64,000 nucleotides of DNA from Toxorhynchites rutilus septentrionalis. Lineage: Eukaryota > Arthropoda > Insecta > Diptera > Culicidae. Shown piece after piece: positions 48,855 to 59,833 of the stretch (its first letter is position 1; each line of letters begins with the position of its first letter). The stretch lies in assembly GCF_029784135.1 (NCBI RefSeq), contig NC_073745.1, forward strand, positions 83,299,650 through 83,363,649, written 5' to 3'. Below the pieces are notes generated by a model. It saw nothing but the letters and a program-made list of their open reading frames with translations. It had not been told where the DNA came from and searched no databases. Made by a program: the position numbers and the translations under genes.

Positions 48855-49499
48855 TATTATGTTATTGATGTTAGAATCATCATGATAAACACGCATCATC
48901 ATGGTAAACACAATAAATTGAATTATTAAATAATTATACGAATTAATAATGTATGTACGCTAAATCTATTTTTTTAGGCCATTTTTAGGGCTCTCTAGTC
49001 CGAAGCCAATAAAGCAACAAAAAACGACTACAATCAATAATTAAAATCAGTTTTTGCGGGTTCAATATTCAATAATATATTTTGATAAAAGACTAGGTCA
49101 TTGGCTTCAATTAGATATGTCGATCATCTAAATTAGTTCAGTGCTTCAAATGATATGAATTTTTGAAAACAGCCATTTTTGGGAAAAATTGGACGAAAAT
49201 TGATTTTTCTGTCCACCCTAAGATGTAAATGACACCCTGATAAAAAAAATAATACGGGTCTAATGTTTTGCGTTAAAGAACTTTTGACGAAAATCTGAGA
49301 ACCACTATATCGGTTTGACATGGAATAACTGTAATAATATAATAATAACATAATAACATAATAACATAATAACATAATAACATAATAACAGAATAACATA
49401 ATAAGTTTCATTAACTTCCTTGAATAGTGTATGTGCTATAATTCACTTTATATATTTATATATATTTTTAAATGAAAACATTTGTCAAACGAACTGCAA
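48855..49499. other. AT-rich sequence with an 8-bp tandem
   Basis: 49336-49402 is a short tandem of the 8-bp unit AATAACAT (about eight copies). No gene is seen. Confidence 0.6.
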
Positions 49500-49645
49500 A
49501 ACTAAAACATTTTTATGCAAAGGGTATTTTATCGTGCAAATCAACATTACGCAGGAAGTCCCGTATGAAAATTCGATATGACGATTTTCATTGGCACCCT
49601 AAACCATACGACACTAGACCTCGACGTTTCATGCAATTTAAAGAC
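49500..49645 (-). repeat. Dispersed repeat, copy 2
   Basis: It shares ATGAAAATTCG-ATGACGATTTTCATTGGCACCCT with 51030-51080 and is related to 47880-48165. Short and diverged. Confidence 0.55.
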
Positions 49646-50879
49646 ATTTGGCATTAAAAAAATTATAGGAGGTTGTGTCCAAGATACGACCGCATTGTTA
49701 ACGTAGAGCTACGCTGTTATTTTATATAAGTCGCTTGTTTATACCTTCGGATATTATTCTATAATGCTGTGAAATTTTAGAAACAACTACTTAGTAGAAT
49801 AATCTCTGAAATGGTTTTTTCTTTGTAGAATCAGTTGACGATAATTGATTGATGATTTTTTCTTGCCCTCGCAAAACAATACACTAGCTGATCGTATGTC
49901 GCAATTTATTTCATGTCAATGCATTGAAAATTTACCTCGAACGCTATTCCGGTGGTCTTTCTCACAATTGACATAGACTCGGCTACAGTCGATCATATAC
50001 ATGTTGCACCAGTACCATTATTCCACAACTCATAACTACATCAATATATCTTTGGCACCACATGGAAACAACAACAATGACAACACTTGCATGTATCAAA
50101 TGTCATGCTACATGTTATTAAGTATTGCCTCAAAGGAATCGCACCTCTAGGCATCGTTCGTACAACATAAACCAAGCGCCAAACAAGCGTTCACCATAGC
50201 ATGCATACAGAGCCATATATTGGTGGCTTGAAACTACTGGAAATATAAACACTTCTCATCATTTTACGCTATTCTCAAAAGAAACGTTTCTGTTAATATT
50301 ACTGGCCTCGAAAAAAGTTGCATTATTTTCTCATGCTCGAGAGAAGCGCAGCTGTCACCCTTAGTGCAGAAAGTTTTGCTACTGGCAAGCGAAACCTAAT
50401 CACATACAAACTTCCAGAACGACATTTACTCTCTTGGTGACTAAACAAGCGAAATAAACTCTTTTTGTTAATGGCAACCTCGAAAACAGTAGCAATGCTT
50501 CATTATGATCAACATTAGCGCAAATGCAATTCTAGTTGAAGACAGTTTTGCGACTGGCACGCGAACCCAAATAACTTATAACATTTCAGTAAGACATTCA
50601 AGATGCTTGGTATTCTTGGTATTATTTTTTGGCGCACAACCTTAACGCCTGCTTCGCCATAACGTCAGTTTAATGCATTGATGCATTCTAAAGGTACCAA
50701 CGAAGCCCTTATGATGACGGAAAACAAACAATGTTAAATGCTTGGAAAAAGACTAAATTATGCATGGGTAACGGCGTTTACACTTTCGACCGACGCACCG
50801 AAGTCGTCTACATCGCTGTTGTTCGATGCTATGTCACACTCGCGAAGGCTCGGTTCAGTGCGAGCGCTTTTCACTGCAA
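49646..50879. other. No gene recognised
   Basis: AT-rich with no terminal repeats or motif-bearing frames. Confidence 0.5.
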
Positions 50880-51090
50880 AAAAAAATCGAAAACCCCGAT
50901 TCCCTTGGGTCATTTTCCGGTTTTCATAAAAACTCAAACTTTGACGGCTGTGCGACATTAGTAAATGAAGTCCGATTGAGCTGATATTTTGCATAGGGTA
51001 GTTTTTCGTGGGAATCAACATTTTTAATCAAGTTCGCTTTGAAAATTCGAGATGGCCATTTTCATTGGCACTCTGATGGGCACCTTACAC
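50880..51090 (-). repeat. Dispersed repeat, copy 3 (inverted relative to copy 1)
   Basis: It reads in reverse the same blocks as 47900-48110: GACGGCTGTGCGACATTAGT, AAATGAAGTCCGATTGAGCT and TTTTTAATCAAGTTCGCTTT. Confidence 0.75.
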
Positions 51091-51721
51091 GATCAAAATT
51101 ATTGACAATAAATTTATTCAATATCGTGACAGCTAGGCTTCCGACATCCGATCTAACCTCAATCATTATTTTGCCACCTTACACGGTCAACATCGCTCTC
51201 AATCCGAGACAGCGAAAGTATTCGCGATGGCTAGTGGGGACATTCGAGTTTGGGATCCGAACTATTATCCATCAGATTAGAATGCTAAATAGCAATTCTC
51301 GATTGAAAAAATTTGAATGAAAATATCTACTTGCTGTTATTTAACTACTTGAAGCAGATAGTCCTAACCCTAACCTAACCTATTTACTATGAATTTTCAG
51401 ATATTCCTACTAAAACTTATTATTATAATATAACGTCAATTTCAGACACAATTTTTGTATGGGATTTTCCCACCGCTTGCAGAAAAAAAGTGATTTGCAT
51501 TCACATAGAATACCAATTTGATTTCGGAAAAGTTAATTTTTACTCATAATTTACACTTTAAAATTCGTTTTTCCTTCTGAAAAACAAATCATAATACTCG
51601 CTTCACAAATACAGACCGTTCCTCTCAGTTTCAGAGATGCCAGATTATTTTAGTTTGCGAAAATATATGCAAGTTATATTATCTGCAAGCAAATGTTTTT
51701 ATTCTATAAAAAAGACTATGA
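51091..51721. other. No gene recognised
   Basis: AT-rich. A CCTAACCCTAACCTAACC run near 51362-51380 is short and is discussed among rejected items. Confidence 0.5.
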
Positions 51722-52281
51722 CAGTAGAACCTCGATTATCCGCGAGCGGGTGATCTGCCGTGCAGGCTATTCGCGACTGCGAGTTCCATAGTAAATCAAT
51801 AGGCCTCCGGAATTTGTTAGTGAGTGGTAGGCCCATGCTCTTTTGTTCTGGTCATGGCTTTTACACTGTTTAGCCACAGGTGTACACGACCTTATAGGTG
51901 GATAGTTCAATGATTTCTGTATTGATAAAACATAGTTTTTATATTGAAACATCATTTTTTCGTGTTTGCACTTCTTTTCTGGTCCTTTAACACGTTGAGT
52001 GCCACGGTTTTATAGCGACTATATGGAATTTTTTAAACGTTTCAAGACCATCGTTTCTTATCGTAGTGTAAGGTATTTTTGTTCGCTAAGCTTATAAACG
52101 TATATGAGTTACCCTTATTATCATATTTTATACTGTCAGTCATCGGTGACCGATGCAGTTTGAGCGAAAAATCGGTGTCAGTCATCGGTAACTGTTGTGG
52201 CAGTCAACGTGTTAATAGGTCATCCGCGAATTTTGTTATTCGCGGTGAATTCGCCCGATGCGGATAATCGGGATTCGACTG
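51722..52281. mobile_element. Pogo/Tigger-type MITE
   Basis: The left end is CAGTAGAACCTCGATTATCC and the right end, complemented, CAGTCGAATCCCGATTATCC, both continuing with GC. TA follows on the right (52282-52283); the left flank is GA, probably mutated. The CGATTATCCGC core is common at pogo/Tigger ends. A TTAA-flanked MITE (51987-52215) is nested inside. A decayed relative lies at 36740-36885. Confidence 0.82.
51987..52215. mobile_element. piggyBac-type MITE nested in the pogo-type MITE
   Basis: It is bounded by TTAA at 51987-51990 and 52212-52215. The ends read TTAACACGTTGAGTGCCAC and, complemented, TTAACACGTTGACTGCCAC, one mismatch in 19. A short ATCGGTGACCGAT palindrome and a repeated GTCAGTCATCGGT lie inside. 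The outer element continues on both sides, so this insertion is the younger. Confidence 0.85.
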
Positions 52282-52929
52282 TACCTTGAATTGACACATG
52301 ATGTTTTTTCGCCTGTGATTTTCCCAGATCTTCTCCCGTATTTTGCTATTAAAAGTATCAGTTTTCCAAAACAAAGGCTTTCATTTACGTTTCCTACAAT
52401 TTCAGAAGTTTATAAATTTTAATTGGGGGGTTTAGAATGAAAGGGGTAAGTGATTTGATCGATTTCTCTACATCGACTCTCTCTTTTGGTCATAACTTCG
52501 CAGCAAATACATTCCCAACTGTTTTTCACAATGTGGAAGGTAGGTCAGAACCTCATCTATCGAATTCTATAGCAAACTTAAATTGGAACGTTTTTGCAGT
52601 TGAGTTATTAACTAAATAAAAAGTTGATAAAGAGAAATCGATCAAGTCACTTCAAAGCCCCTCAATTGCAATCGCAAAAAAGACTAACAAAAATGAAATG
52701 TCCGCTCGCAAATCTGGCAACTCAGTCCCGGAGTCCGTGAGGTAAAACGTCAACATCATGCATTTATATGAAATGTCATAATATTGATGCTCGAAAATCA
52801 GAAAATCCGGATTTCTGCGTCGTCGGCTTTGTTCAGCTGTCATTATGCTCTCAAATGTCATCATATTGTCAATAATATTGATTGTGTAAGAAAGAAAAGA
52901 TGTGTTCACCATAATCCTTGCAAAATTTA
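52282..52929. other. No gene recognised
   Basis: Mixed sequence between two elements. No coding features or terminal repeats are seen. Confidence 0.5.
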
Positions 52930-53004
52930 TACAGGGTCTTTCAGATTAAACGCTCACGTAAAAAGATTGAATAGCTCCTTAGAAAAAAATTTTTAGCTTC
53001 GTCG

Positions 53005-53398
53005 ATGGTAACACTGCATTCCCCACTTCGGGACGATAATATTCGGCTACTCGTTCAGTCTGATCGGATGGTTTTTAGTGTCAAGATGTACAATTTACAA
53101 GAACGTGTATTTTTAGTGCAATCGTATTACTCGAGCAACCGAAGCCTTAATGAAACTTTGTCCTCTTATGGTAAGAATTTCAACATTTCTCGTCATCGAT
53201 TACTTCCTCTGGGGATACGTGAAGGACCGTTGCTGTGTTAATAAGCCACAACATTTGGAGGAACTTAAAGAAGAAATAATTCGGATTTTCAACAGCATCG
53301 AAGTCGTAATGCATGAGTTGTGCATGAAGAATTTTGTTCACCGTTTCAAACGCGTTATCGAAAGAAGAGCTGGTCACATAGAAAATGCCCTAAAATAA
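53005..53398 (+). pseudogene. Mariner-type transposase, internally deleted
   Basis: An N-terminal part (MYNLQERVFLVQSYYSSNRS) is joined, with a frameshift near 53160-53190, directly to the C-terminal end (IDYFLWGYVKDRCC, then LEELKEEIIRIFNSIEVVMH to the stop at 53398). The D-Y-F-L-W-G-Y block is where the third catalytic Asp lies. About 230 residues with the first two catalytic acids are missing. The protein style and the CAGGGT-type ends resemble the DD41D elements elsewhere in the window. Confidence 0.8.
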
Positions 53399-54731
53399 GT
53401 TTTATTTTCGTTTTTAAAAAAACTAGAAGTGGGTTATATCTTTGATACAACCACAAAGTAGATGTAGGACTTACGTTGACTTGGCAAATAACAAGCGTAT
53501 AAATCTCAGACATTTCATCTCTTAGACATACCACTTCGTTTAGCCGGAAAAGATTTATTAACGCTCAAAGGGGCATCGATTCCTCCTCGAAAATACCCAG
53601 CGCAAATAGTACCCACTCCCCAAGCCCCGACAACTGGAATAATCGTTGATCCGGAGCAGGATTATTAACACTCCTCCTAGAAATTACACAGTAAAAATGA
53701 GGCCTCCTTCCCAACATGTCCAACTTCCCAATAACGACGATCGATTGCAGCATCCGTAAACAAATATTGATATGTAATATAATATCCACTACACTATATC
53801 ATATCGTTCTTCATTATCAAATCCATAGTCAATGGTACCCATCCATATCTCGGTTTTCGCTAAATGCTCCGTTAGGTGCGACTGCAGAGGTGAAATGGAA
53901 CTGAAAAGCGACAAACGGGAGAAAGAGATGTTGGAAGTTGAAAGGAGATTGGCAGAAAACTTCTGCATTTTATCATTCGAATAATGTGATTATCATACAA
54001 CTTCGTTTTGCCAGAAAGAGATTATTAATGCTCAAAGGAGGAATCGAGTCCTCCGAGGAAATATCCAGCGCAAATTGGAATCGACTATCGATTGTGGCAT
54101 TCGTACACAAAAAATTTATATCACAAATTATCACATATTTCGTATTCTTCATTATCAAATCCATAGTCAATGGCACCCATCTGTATCGAATTTTCATCGA
54201 CACCACGATTTTCTCTAAATACTCCTTTCAGTTCGGCCTGCAAAAACTTTCCTAAACAAAGTGTCCGGATTCAAAAGCATTACTGTATGAAAGAGTTGAC
54301 TCGACTGGAAATTTTTCAGTTCGGCCTGCAAAAACGAATTTAATTGGAAGAGTACAACATAATGCATAGACGTGAGTGTGAGCTTCCCCATCTAACATTC
54401 CAATAAGATTAATGTGTTTCCAAGTGGGCGCGCTACATACGGATACGGGTAATTTCAATAACCTGTTTTCAAATCTATGTTCAAGCTATTGAAACAATTT
54501 TTCGAGTCAAATAATAGAAATCATAGAATTCTTGGACATTTTATCTTTTGTATGGAATGATTATCATACTGTTCCGTTGATCCGAAGCAGAATGGTTAAC
54601 GCTGAAAGAAGAAATGGATTCCTTCTTGGAATTATTCAGCAAAAATAATGCCCTTTCCTAACAATTAGAAACGACAAACGGTTGCGGCATTCGTACACAA
54701 ATAATTTTATAATGCAGCTTTCATCAAAGTG

Positions 54732-54887
54732 AGGGCCAGCTGGATGTCCTTGGGCATGATGTAATGCGTTTTGCGTGGATAGCATACAAATTGGTATCTT
54801 CGAATAGGCCTCCTGCAGTGCCAGGACCGCGGAACTTTGGGTGCGCCAGTCTGTTTGAAGTCCTGGGCAATTCCACTTGGTCCCGAT
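54732..54887 (-). pseudogene. Histone H3 pseudogene, left arm (internally deleted)
   Basis: Read on the minus strand it starts at the same damaged start as the right-arm copy (ATCGGGACCAAG, the ATG and one codon lost). It then jumps to the alpha-2 region (WNCPGLQ in a shifted frame, corresponding to EIAQDFKTDLRFQSS of H3). It continues LFEDTNLYAIHAKR with frame changes and ends in CPRTSSW-type sequence matching MPKDIQLA. Two internal deletions are evident against the right-arm copy. It is not functional. Confidence 0.88.
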
Positions 54888-55371
54888 GAAACGAGTCTTC
54901 ACGGTGCGAGAGTAGAGGTATGAATGAACGAAAGCAAAGCAAGCGTCATATTGTAAACCATAACAGTATGAAATGTAAATCCCACTTTTTTATTCTGTTC
55001 GTAGCTTAGCCTGAGAGGAAAAATGAATAACATCGAAGTAAGTATACAGTAATGTATTTGAATCCGGGCACCTTGCATTACATTCAATATCCGCAGCCAT
55101 AACATATTGTGCATGTTGAATTAATGCGATTGATTAGTAACTATCATGCGATTGATGCGATTGATTAGTAACTCAATCAATATTAATTCAATCAATCGTA
55201 TTAATTCAACATGCACAAAATGTTATAGCTGCGGTATGATATTGAATGTAATGCAAAGTGTCCGGATTCAAATACATTACTGTATACTTACTTCGATGTT
55301 ATTTATTTCTCTCAGGCTAATCTACGAACATAATAAAAGGGGTGGGATTTACATTTCATACTGTTATGGTT

Positions 55372-55404
55372 TATAATATGACGCCTCCTTTGCTTTCGTT
55401 CATT
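55372..55404 (+). promoter_or_regulatory. Relict H3 core promoter
   Basis: TATAATA at 55372-55378 and an initiator-like TTCATT at 55399-55404 are spaced 30 bp, the canonical distance, and lie 38 bp before the damaged H3 start at 55440. The mirrored left-arm copy carries a similar block. Presence of promoter sequence argues that the H3 copy is DNA-derived and not a processed retrocopy. Confidence 0.6.
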
Positions 55405-55445
55405 CCTACCTCCACTCTCGCTTCGTGAGAACTCGTTTCATCGGG

Positions 55446-55810
55446 ACCAAGCAGACAGCTCGTAAATCTACTGGTGGTAAGGCACCACGAAAGCAGCTCG
55501 GAAAAGCGCATCAGCCGCAGGAAGTGTGAAGAAGCCACCATCTCTTTGCGTGAAATTCGTTGCTATTAGAAGTCGACCGAATTACTGATCCGCAAGCTAC
55601 CTTTGCAGCGTTTGGTTCGTGGAATTGTCCAGGACTTCAAAACCGGCTTGCGCTTCCAAAGTTTTCCGCGGTATGGCACTGCAGGAGGCAAGCAAGGCAT
55701 ATTTAGTCGGCCTGTTCGAAGATACCAATTTGTGTGCTAAGCCACGCAAAACGCGTCACATTATGCTCAAGGACATCCAGCTGGCCCATCGTATCCGAGG
55801 AGAGCGTGCT
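55446..55810 (+). pseudogene. Histone H3 pseudogene, right arm
   Basis: It begins with TKQTARKSTGGKAPRKQL, the H3 tail, directly after a damaged start (ATC GGG where ATG GCN CGN is expected). Several small deletions and frame changes follow. Recognisable later parts are REI (as CVKFVAI-like in a shifted frame), [56 protein letters not shown]. The original stop codon TAA is now CAA at 55811-55813, where a TTAA-type MITE has inserted. The full H3 length (135 codons) is nearly covered. It is clearly non-functional. Confidence 0.95.
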
Positions 55811-56003
55811 CAACCCTTTTATTTCGGCAGTGTGCTCCGCCGAAGTGCTACCCCTGTACGAAGCACTGAGCCGAAAAGTATGCACATCGCGCTGATGTGA
55901 TCGAAGAGCAGTATGAATTTCATGTCGTCTAAAGACGACGCTCGTACACACAGCTCGTCGCGCGGATGTCGTCTATAGACGACGCTCGTAACGAAAGGGT
56001 TAA
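55810..56003. mobile_element. TTAA-type MITE inserted at the H3 stop codon
   Basis: Left boundary TCAA (mutated TTAA) at 55810-55813, right boundary TTAA at 56000-56003. The ends CCCTTTTATTTCG and, complemented, CCCTTTCGTTACG are similar. Inside, ATGTCGTCTAAAGACGACGC and a near copy form two small palindromes. H3 normally ends GCN-TAA; here GCT-TAA would supply the TTAA target. Confidence 0.72.
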
Positions 56004-56059
56004 ACAGCCGCGCTTCCGCTTTCGTCATTATTATCTTAGTACCTTGGCATACAATCAAC

Positions 56060-56075
56060 GGTTCTTTTCAGGGAC
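56060..56075 (+). terminator. Degenerate histone 3' stem-loop
   Basis: GGTTCTTTTCAGGGAC followed by ACCAAA resembles the metazoan histone mRNA 3' stem-loop (6-bp stem, TTTC loop, ACCAAA tail) with one stem mismatch and two wobble pairs. It lies 57 bp beyond the MITE, i.e. close behind the H3 stop once the insertion is discounted. This is the expected place for the H3 processing signal. Confidence 0.7.
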
Positions 56076-56569
56076 ACCAAATTCATGGATTAGAGTTCAG
56101 AAAAGTTTTTGCAGACCGAGCTGAAAGAAGCATTTAGCGAAAATGGTGGTGTCGATGATAATTCGATACCGATGGGCGCCATCGACTATGGATTTGATAA
56201 TGACGAATACCAAATATATGAAAGTGGATATTTCACCATATCGAAAAAATAACTTTGATGGAAGCTGCATTATAAAATTATTTGTGTACGAATGCCGCAA
56301 TCGATAGTCGACTCTAATTTGCGCTGGGTATTTCCTCGGAGGACCCGATTCCTCCTTTGAGCATTAATAATCTCTTTCTGGCAAAACGAAGTAGTATGAT
56401 TATCACATTATTCGGAAAATAAAATGAAGATGTCTCCTCCTGATGGATTCCCTTTTGGCCTTAGGTGCACAAACAGGCTCTTGGTGACACCGTTCATCAG
56501 CGCTCTCATGATAAACGAAGTTAGCTTGACCCCAACAGCGACAACATGCTCCAATCGCTGTTCAATTAT

Positions 56570-56605
56570 AACTGAGTGGCCTTCCGAGCGGCGCTCGCTT
56601 ATATA
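56570..56605 (-). promoter_or_regulatory. TATA-initiator core promoter relict, minus strand
   Basis: On the minus strand TATATAAG (56598-56605) is followed 32 bp later by the initiator TCAGTT (56570-56575). A 77-codon frame downstream to 56408 is not recognised. The strong spacing suggests a promoter from a captured host gene, perhaps another histone-cluster gene, but the product is not identifiable. Confidence 0.5.
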
Positions 56606-56925
56606 CCGATTTATGATTTCAATAGCCTGTTTTGAAAGCAATTTTAAGGCTATTGAAACAATTTTTTGGATGAAAATGTAACAAGTATATAACGCATAGA
56701 CATTTTATCTTTCGAATGAAGTGTTTCTCATACCATTTCGTTCAGTTGCTTAAGAGCTATTAACGCTCAAAATCTCGGTCTCCGGAGTAACGTTTTCGTT
56801 TTCGAAACTTTGATTTTACACCCCAGTATAAAAATGAAAGACGTACTCCTACGTCAAAAATCGGTTCACTTTTGTAGAAGTTATTAGAATTTGTTGCGTG
56901 AACGTTTAATCTGAAAGACCTAGTA

Positions 56926-59544
56926 AAAAATTGATCATTCTCACACGTATTCTCAAAATACACCCAACTACCGAATCCCTCCTGTCACAAATTGGGTGCA
57001 TATTGAAAAGGTTGACTTGTGAAATGCAGAAACCTTGGCACGCCACGAGAACGCCGTCTTCATCCCATAAACCCATTAACCCACTGGAGTGTGGGATCAC
57101 CGAAACGTAGCAACCAGCCGGTTGCCGTGTGCTATACCTATGTTGTGAAGAGGTGGGAGAAAATGCCGTAATGGGAAACGAAGTCCTCATGACAGATTGT
57201 GTGTGCGTGTTTTGTAAGGTAGCAGTCTGAAAATCAGCGTGTAATGTGTGGAGGAGGGGAAAAGGAAGGGCGCTTATTATGAATGCCGCGTATCAGCGAT
57301 GCTTTAAGGTGACAAATTAACAGTATAATGAATTGATTAAGTTCCACGCCAAGATTTATTCACGCTGATTAGTTGGCAGAATTTAATTAGCCGGCACTGG
57401 CATTCGTTCTAAGGAGAAGTGGCACGGTACTTGACTAACTAGTGCGGAAGATTAACTTACATCGTTTTGACAAATGCTAATCAAAACTTGTTTACGCGCG
57501 TTCTCATCGTGTTGAACGTTTTGAGGTGTAAATTGTGCACCGCTTTATCAACTCAACGGCTTTCATTAAACTTTAAGGTCTGCTTTGTTTCCGGGAGTAT
57601 GAAGGAGCGCATTCCGATACCTTTCAGCAAAGGAATCGATTCCTCTCGCAAGCATCGAGACGTTCTAGCTCGACATGCTCGATCGAGCGAAAATCGAATC
57701 AATCACGGAAACTGGTTTAAGAGTGCCTGAAGCATGCGGAATAAATCTTGCCCTCCCACCACCATTCGAGGCCAAGTCATCTAAATAACTTCAATCCTTG
57801 CATGGTACTTTCACCTGTGTTCGCCGAGACGTGGGTGAAATCCACCAGCCTACCACCGCTCCACCAGAAGCCATTGGATCTTGCGGAGCTGCGGACGCCC
57901 TTTTTTCATCGGAGAGCAAACAAATGGAGCATTTGAGTGGCTGTTTGTTTTCCACAGTTCATGACACTCGTTTCGCTCGAAGGGCACCAATTGGCGACGG
58001 GTTTGGATGGGGCGAAGATGGCTTTTTTATGCGAACGAAGCGCACTCACAACTCGAACGATGGCGACGCTATAACATGACTTCCCACAAATAGTGAACGG
58101 AAGAAAATTGAAAGCGAATGGGGGTATGAACATTTCCGGAAGCGTCTATCAAAACCATGCAATCATCCAAAGTTGATGGTGGGGGGGTGGAATTTGGGTT
58201 GGAAGAAATGACAAAAACTGCACACACTGCGCACTTTTGTTTGTAGATCGAAACGGAAGCGGAAAAATGCTTGTGGACAACAATCCCATAGCCCGGAGTC
58301 AACTATTGTGTTTTTGCCTGTTGCTTACCTCTTGCTCGGCGTGATATCGTGTATCGTACACTTGGTAAACATGGTTATGTAGTTTTGTTGTTGTTGTTGT
58401 TGTTGTTGTAATGCATGCCGAGGAATTTTTAAGCTCGAAAACAAACGACGTATACACAAGGTAATGAAAGTCGGTATTTTCTATTGTACTCTCCTCGATA
58501 ATGGTTACAGGACAATGGCACGTCTATCTATTGGGTGCACAAGTGTGCTGTCACGGATATTTTTCTTTAATAAAAATGGTATTCGTTTGAAACATGAAAC
58601 ATGAAGTAACGAAAAAACAATACTCTGAGGGAGAAATGTCTAGGAAATATGATACAGATGGTCCTAATAATAATATTTTTAAATGACATGTTGTTGTGTG
58701 TTCATAATAATTATTCAATCATAGTCACATACCCCAAATAAATCGTTTCATCGTTTTTCTTATTAAATCATTCGGCAAGCTGATTCGGCAAACGTTGTTC
58801 TACCTTAGAAATTAGTTCTAGTAATTTTCGGGTTGAATAAAATATAACTTTGTGTTTGATTCTTCCCACTTTTTTAAAATTGATCGAAAGTAATCGATAA
58901 AAAAGAACGAATGAAACGATTTCAATGACAGTTTGTATGATTTTTGATCTCCTCGAAGTTAAAAGCAAGAAGAAAAAAGTTATATATTTTTGTCGTAAAG
59001 TAAAAAAAACTTGAAATAATGCAAATCAATATTAATTTTGTTCAATTACTGTCTCGTTGGTTGAAAATACGCGCTTGCCATTTTCGAGATGGAGGGCTGA
59101 ATTTATGACTGTTCCTTGTTTACTCTCAATTTGCTCTCTATACAATTGACAGATCCGGAAGCCATTTGAAATTGTTGAAATTGTTTAAATCTGAAAGAAA
59201 ATTATTACTTGATGTCGTTTGAATACTTTGAAAACATAGACTTTTTTTCTGTAAAAAACAGAATGCAAAATTACGATCCGTTCGGCCAATTCTGGCTCGA
59301 TCGAATTTCAGAATACATAGTTGATCTGTAGACAGATCTGGAATTCATGTCGAACAACCAAACAAAAAAAATGTATGTAAAAAAAAGCAGCGCACTGAAT
59401 ATACGACCGACAGGATGGTGGAGGAAGGAACGCAACGAAAGGACGATCGCGAGGACACAAACACCAACATACGCCCCACCCGTGGGGAGAGTGCATTGCG
59501 AGCGCAAGCAACCTGCACTGCGTACAGGGAGAAATTATAGGAGA
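56926..59544. other. Complex sequence without a recognisable gene
   Basis: 56930-58330 is balanced in composition and not repeated here, so it is probably single-copy host DNA. Open frames of up to 94 codons lack motifs. A (GTT)n tract lies at 58384-58409. 58440-59290 is AT-rich. Confidence 0.5.
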
Positions 59545-59833
59545 ACCCTAACCCCCTAAGCGAGAATGGATTTATCTTGACCGTGCTCCCAAAATTTGAG
59601 GTAACAACTACGTCAGTACGTAGATTAGTTAATCCTCTGTCATCTGTACTCGTTCTGTATTTTAGATACTGAATAACAAAAGTGCTACGAATTTTATTTT
59701 GTAAGGCATCCAAATTCTAAACTTCCAATCAAACGGTGTTAAATGGCCCAGCAGAAGTATAATATGCCCATGAGTTGTATCTCTCAGAGACTATAAAACT
59801 CAGAGAAACAGCTTGTATAAATGAGAGATTTCT

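Larger units (their letters stand above)
54720..55600. repeat. Large imperfect palindrome (head-to-head H3 arms)
   Basis: The left arm from about 54720 to 55135 and the right arm from about 55185 are reverse complements. Both contain the H3 start region, the promoter-like CCATAACAGTATGAAATGTA block (complemented on one side), CTTCGATGTTATT and AACATGCACAAAATGTTATA-like sequence. The centre near 55140-55185 is rich in CAATCAAT/ATTGATTG. Outside it, 53980-54256 and 56095-56420 extend the symmetry, so arms may reach about 1.2 kb. Confidence 0.85.
53512..56790. repeat. Repeated unit inside the composite (five copies)
   Basis: A unit carrying TTATTAATGCTCAAAGGAGG, AATCGATTCCTCC-like and GCATTCGTACACAAA blocks occurs near 53512-53900, 53966-54256, 54537-54720 and 56698-56790 in one orientation and near 56095-56420 inverted. 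Copies differ in length and detail. Its origin is unknown; it could be spacer from the captured locus or a separate repeat. Confidence 0.7.
52932..56923. mobile_element. 4-kb mariner-type composite element containing histone H3 pseudogenes
   Basis: The terminal inverted repeats share GGTCTTTCAGATTAAACG; the full 27 bp differ at three positions. TA lies at 52930-52931 and 56924-56925. Next to the left end is a gutted mariner-type transposase (53005-53398). The remaining 3.5 kb holds an inverted duplication with two head-to-head histone H3 pseudogenes, H3 promoter-like motifs, a degenerate histone 3' stem-loop, several copies of another unit and a nested TTAA MITE. The simplest reading is a non-autonomous transposon that took up host histone-cluster DNA. 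A chance pair of ends around later insertions cannot be excluded. Confidence 0.7.

Noticed and set aside
51362..51380. Telomere-like CCTAACCCTAACC run
   Set aside because: Less than 20 bp and imperfect; dipterans lack this telomere repeat. Chance.
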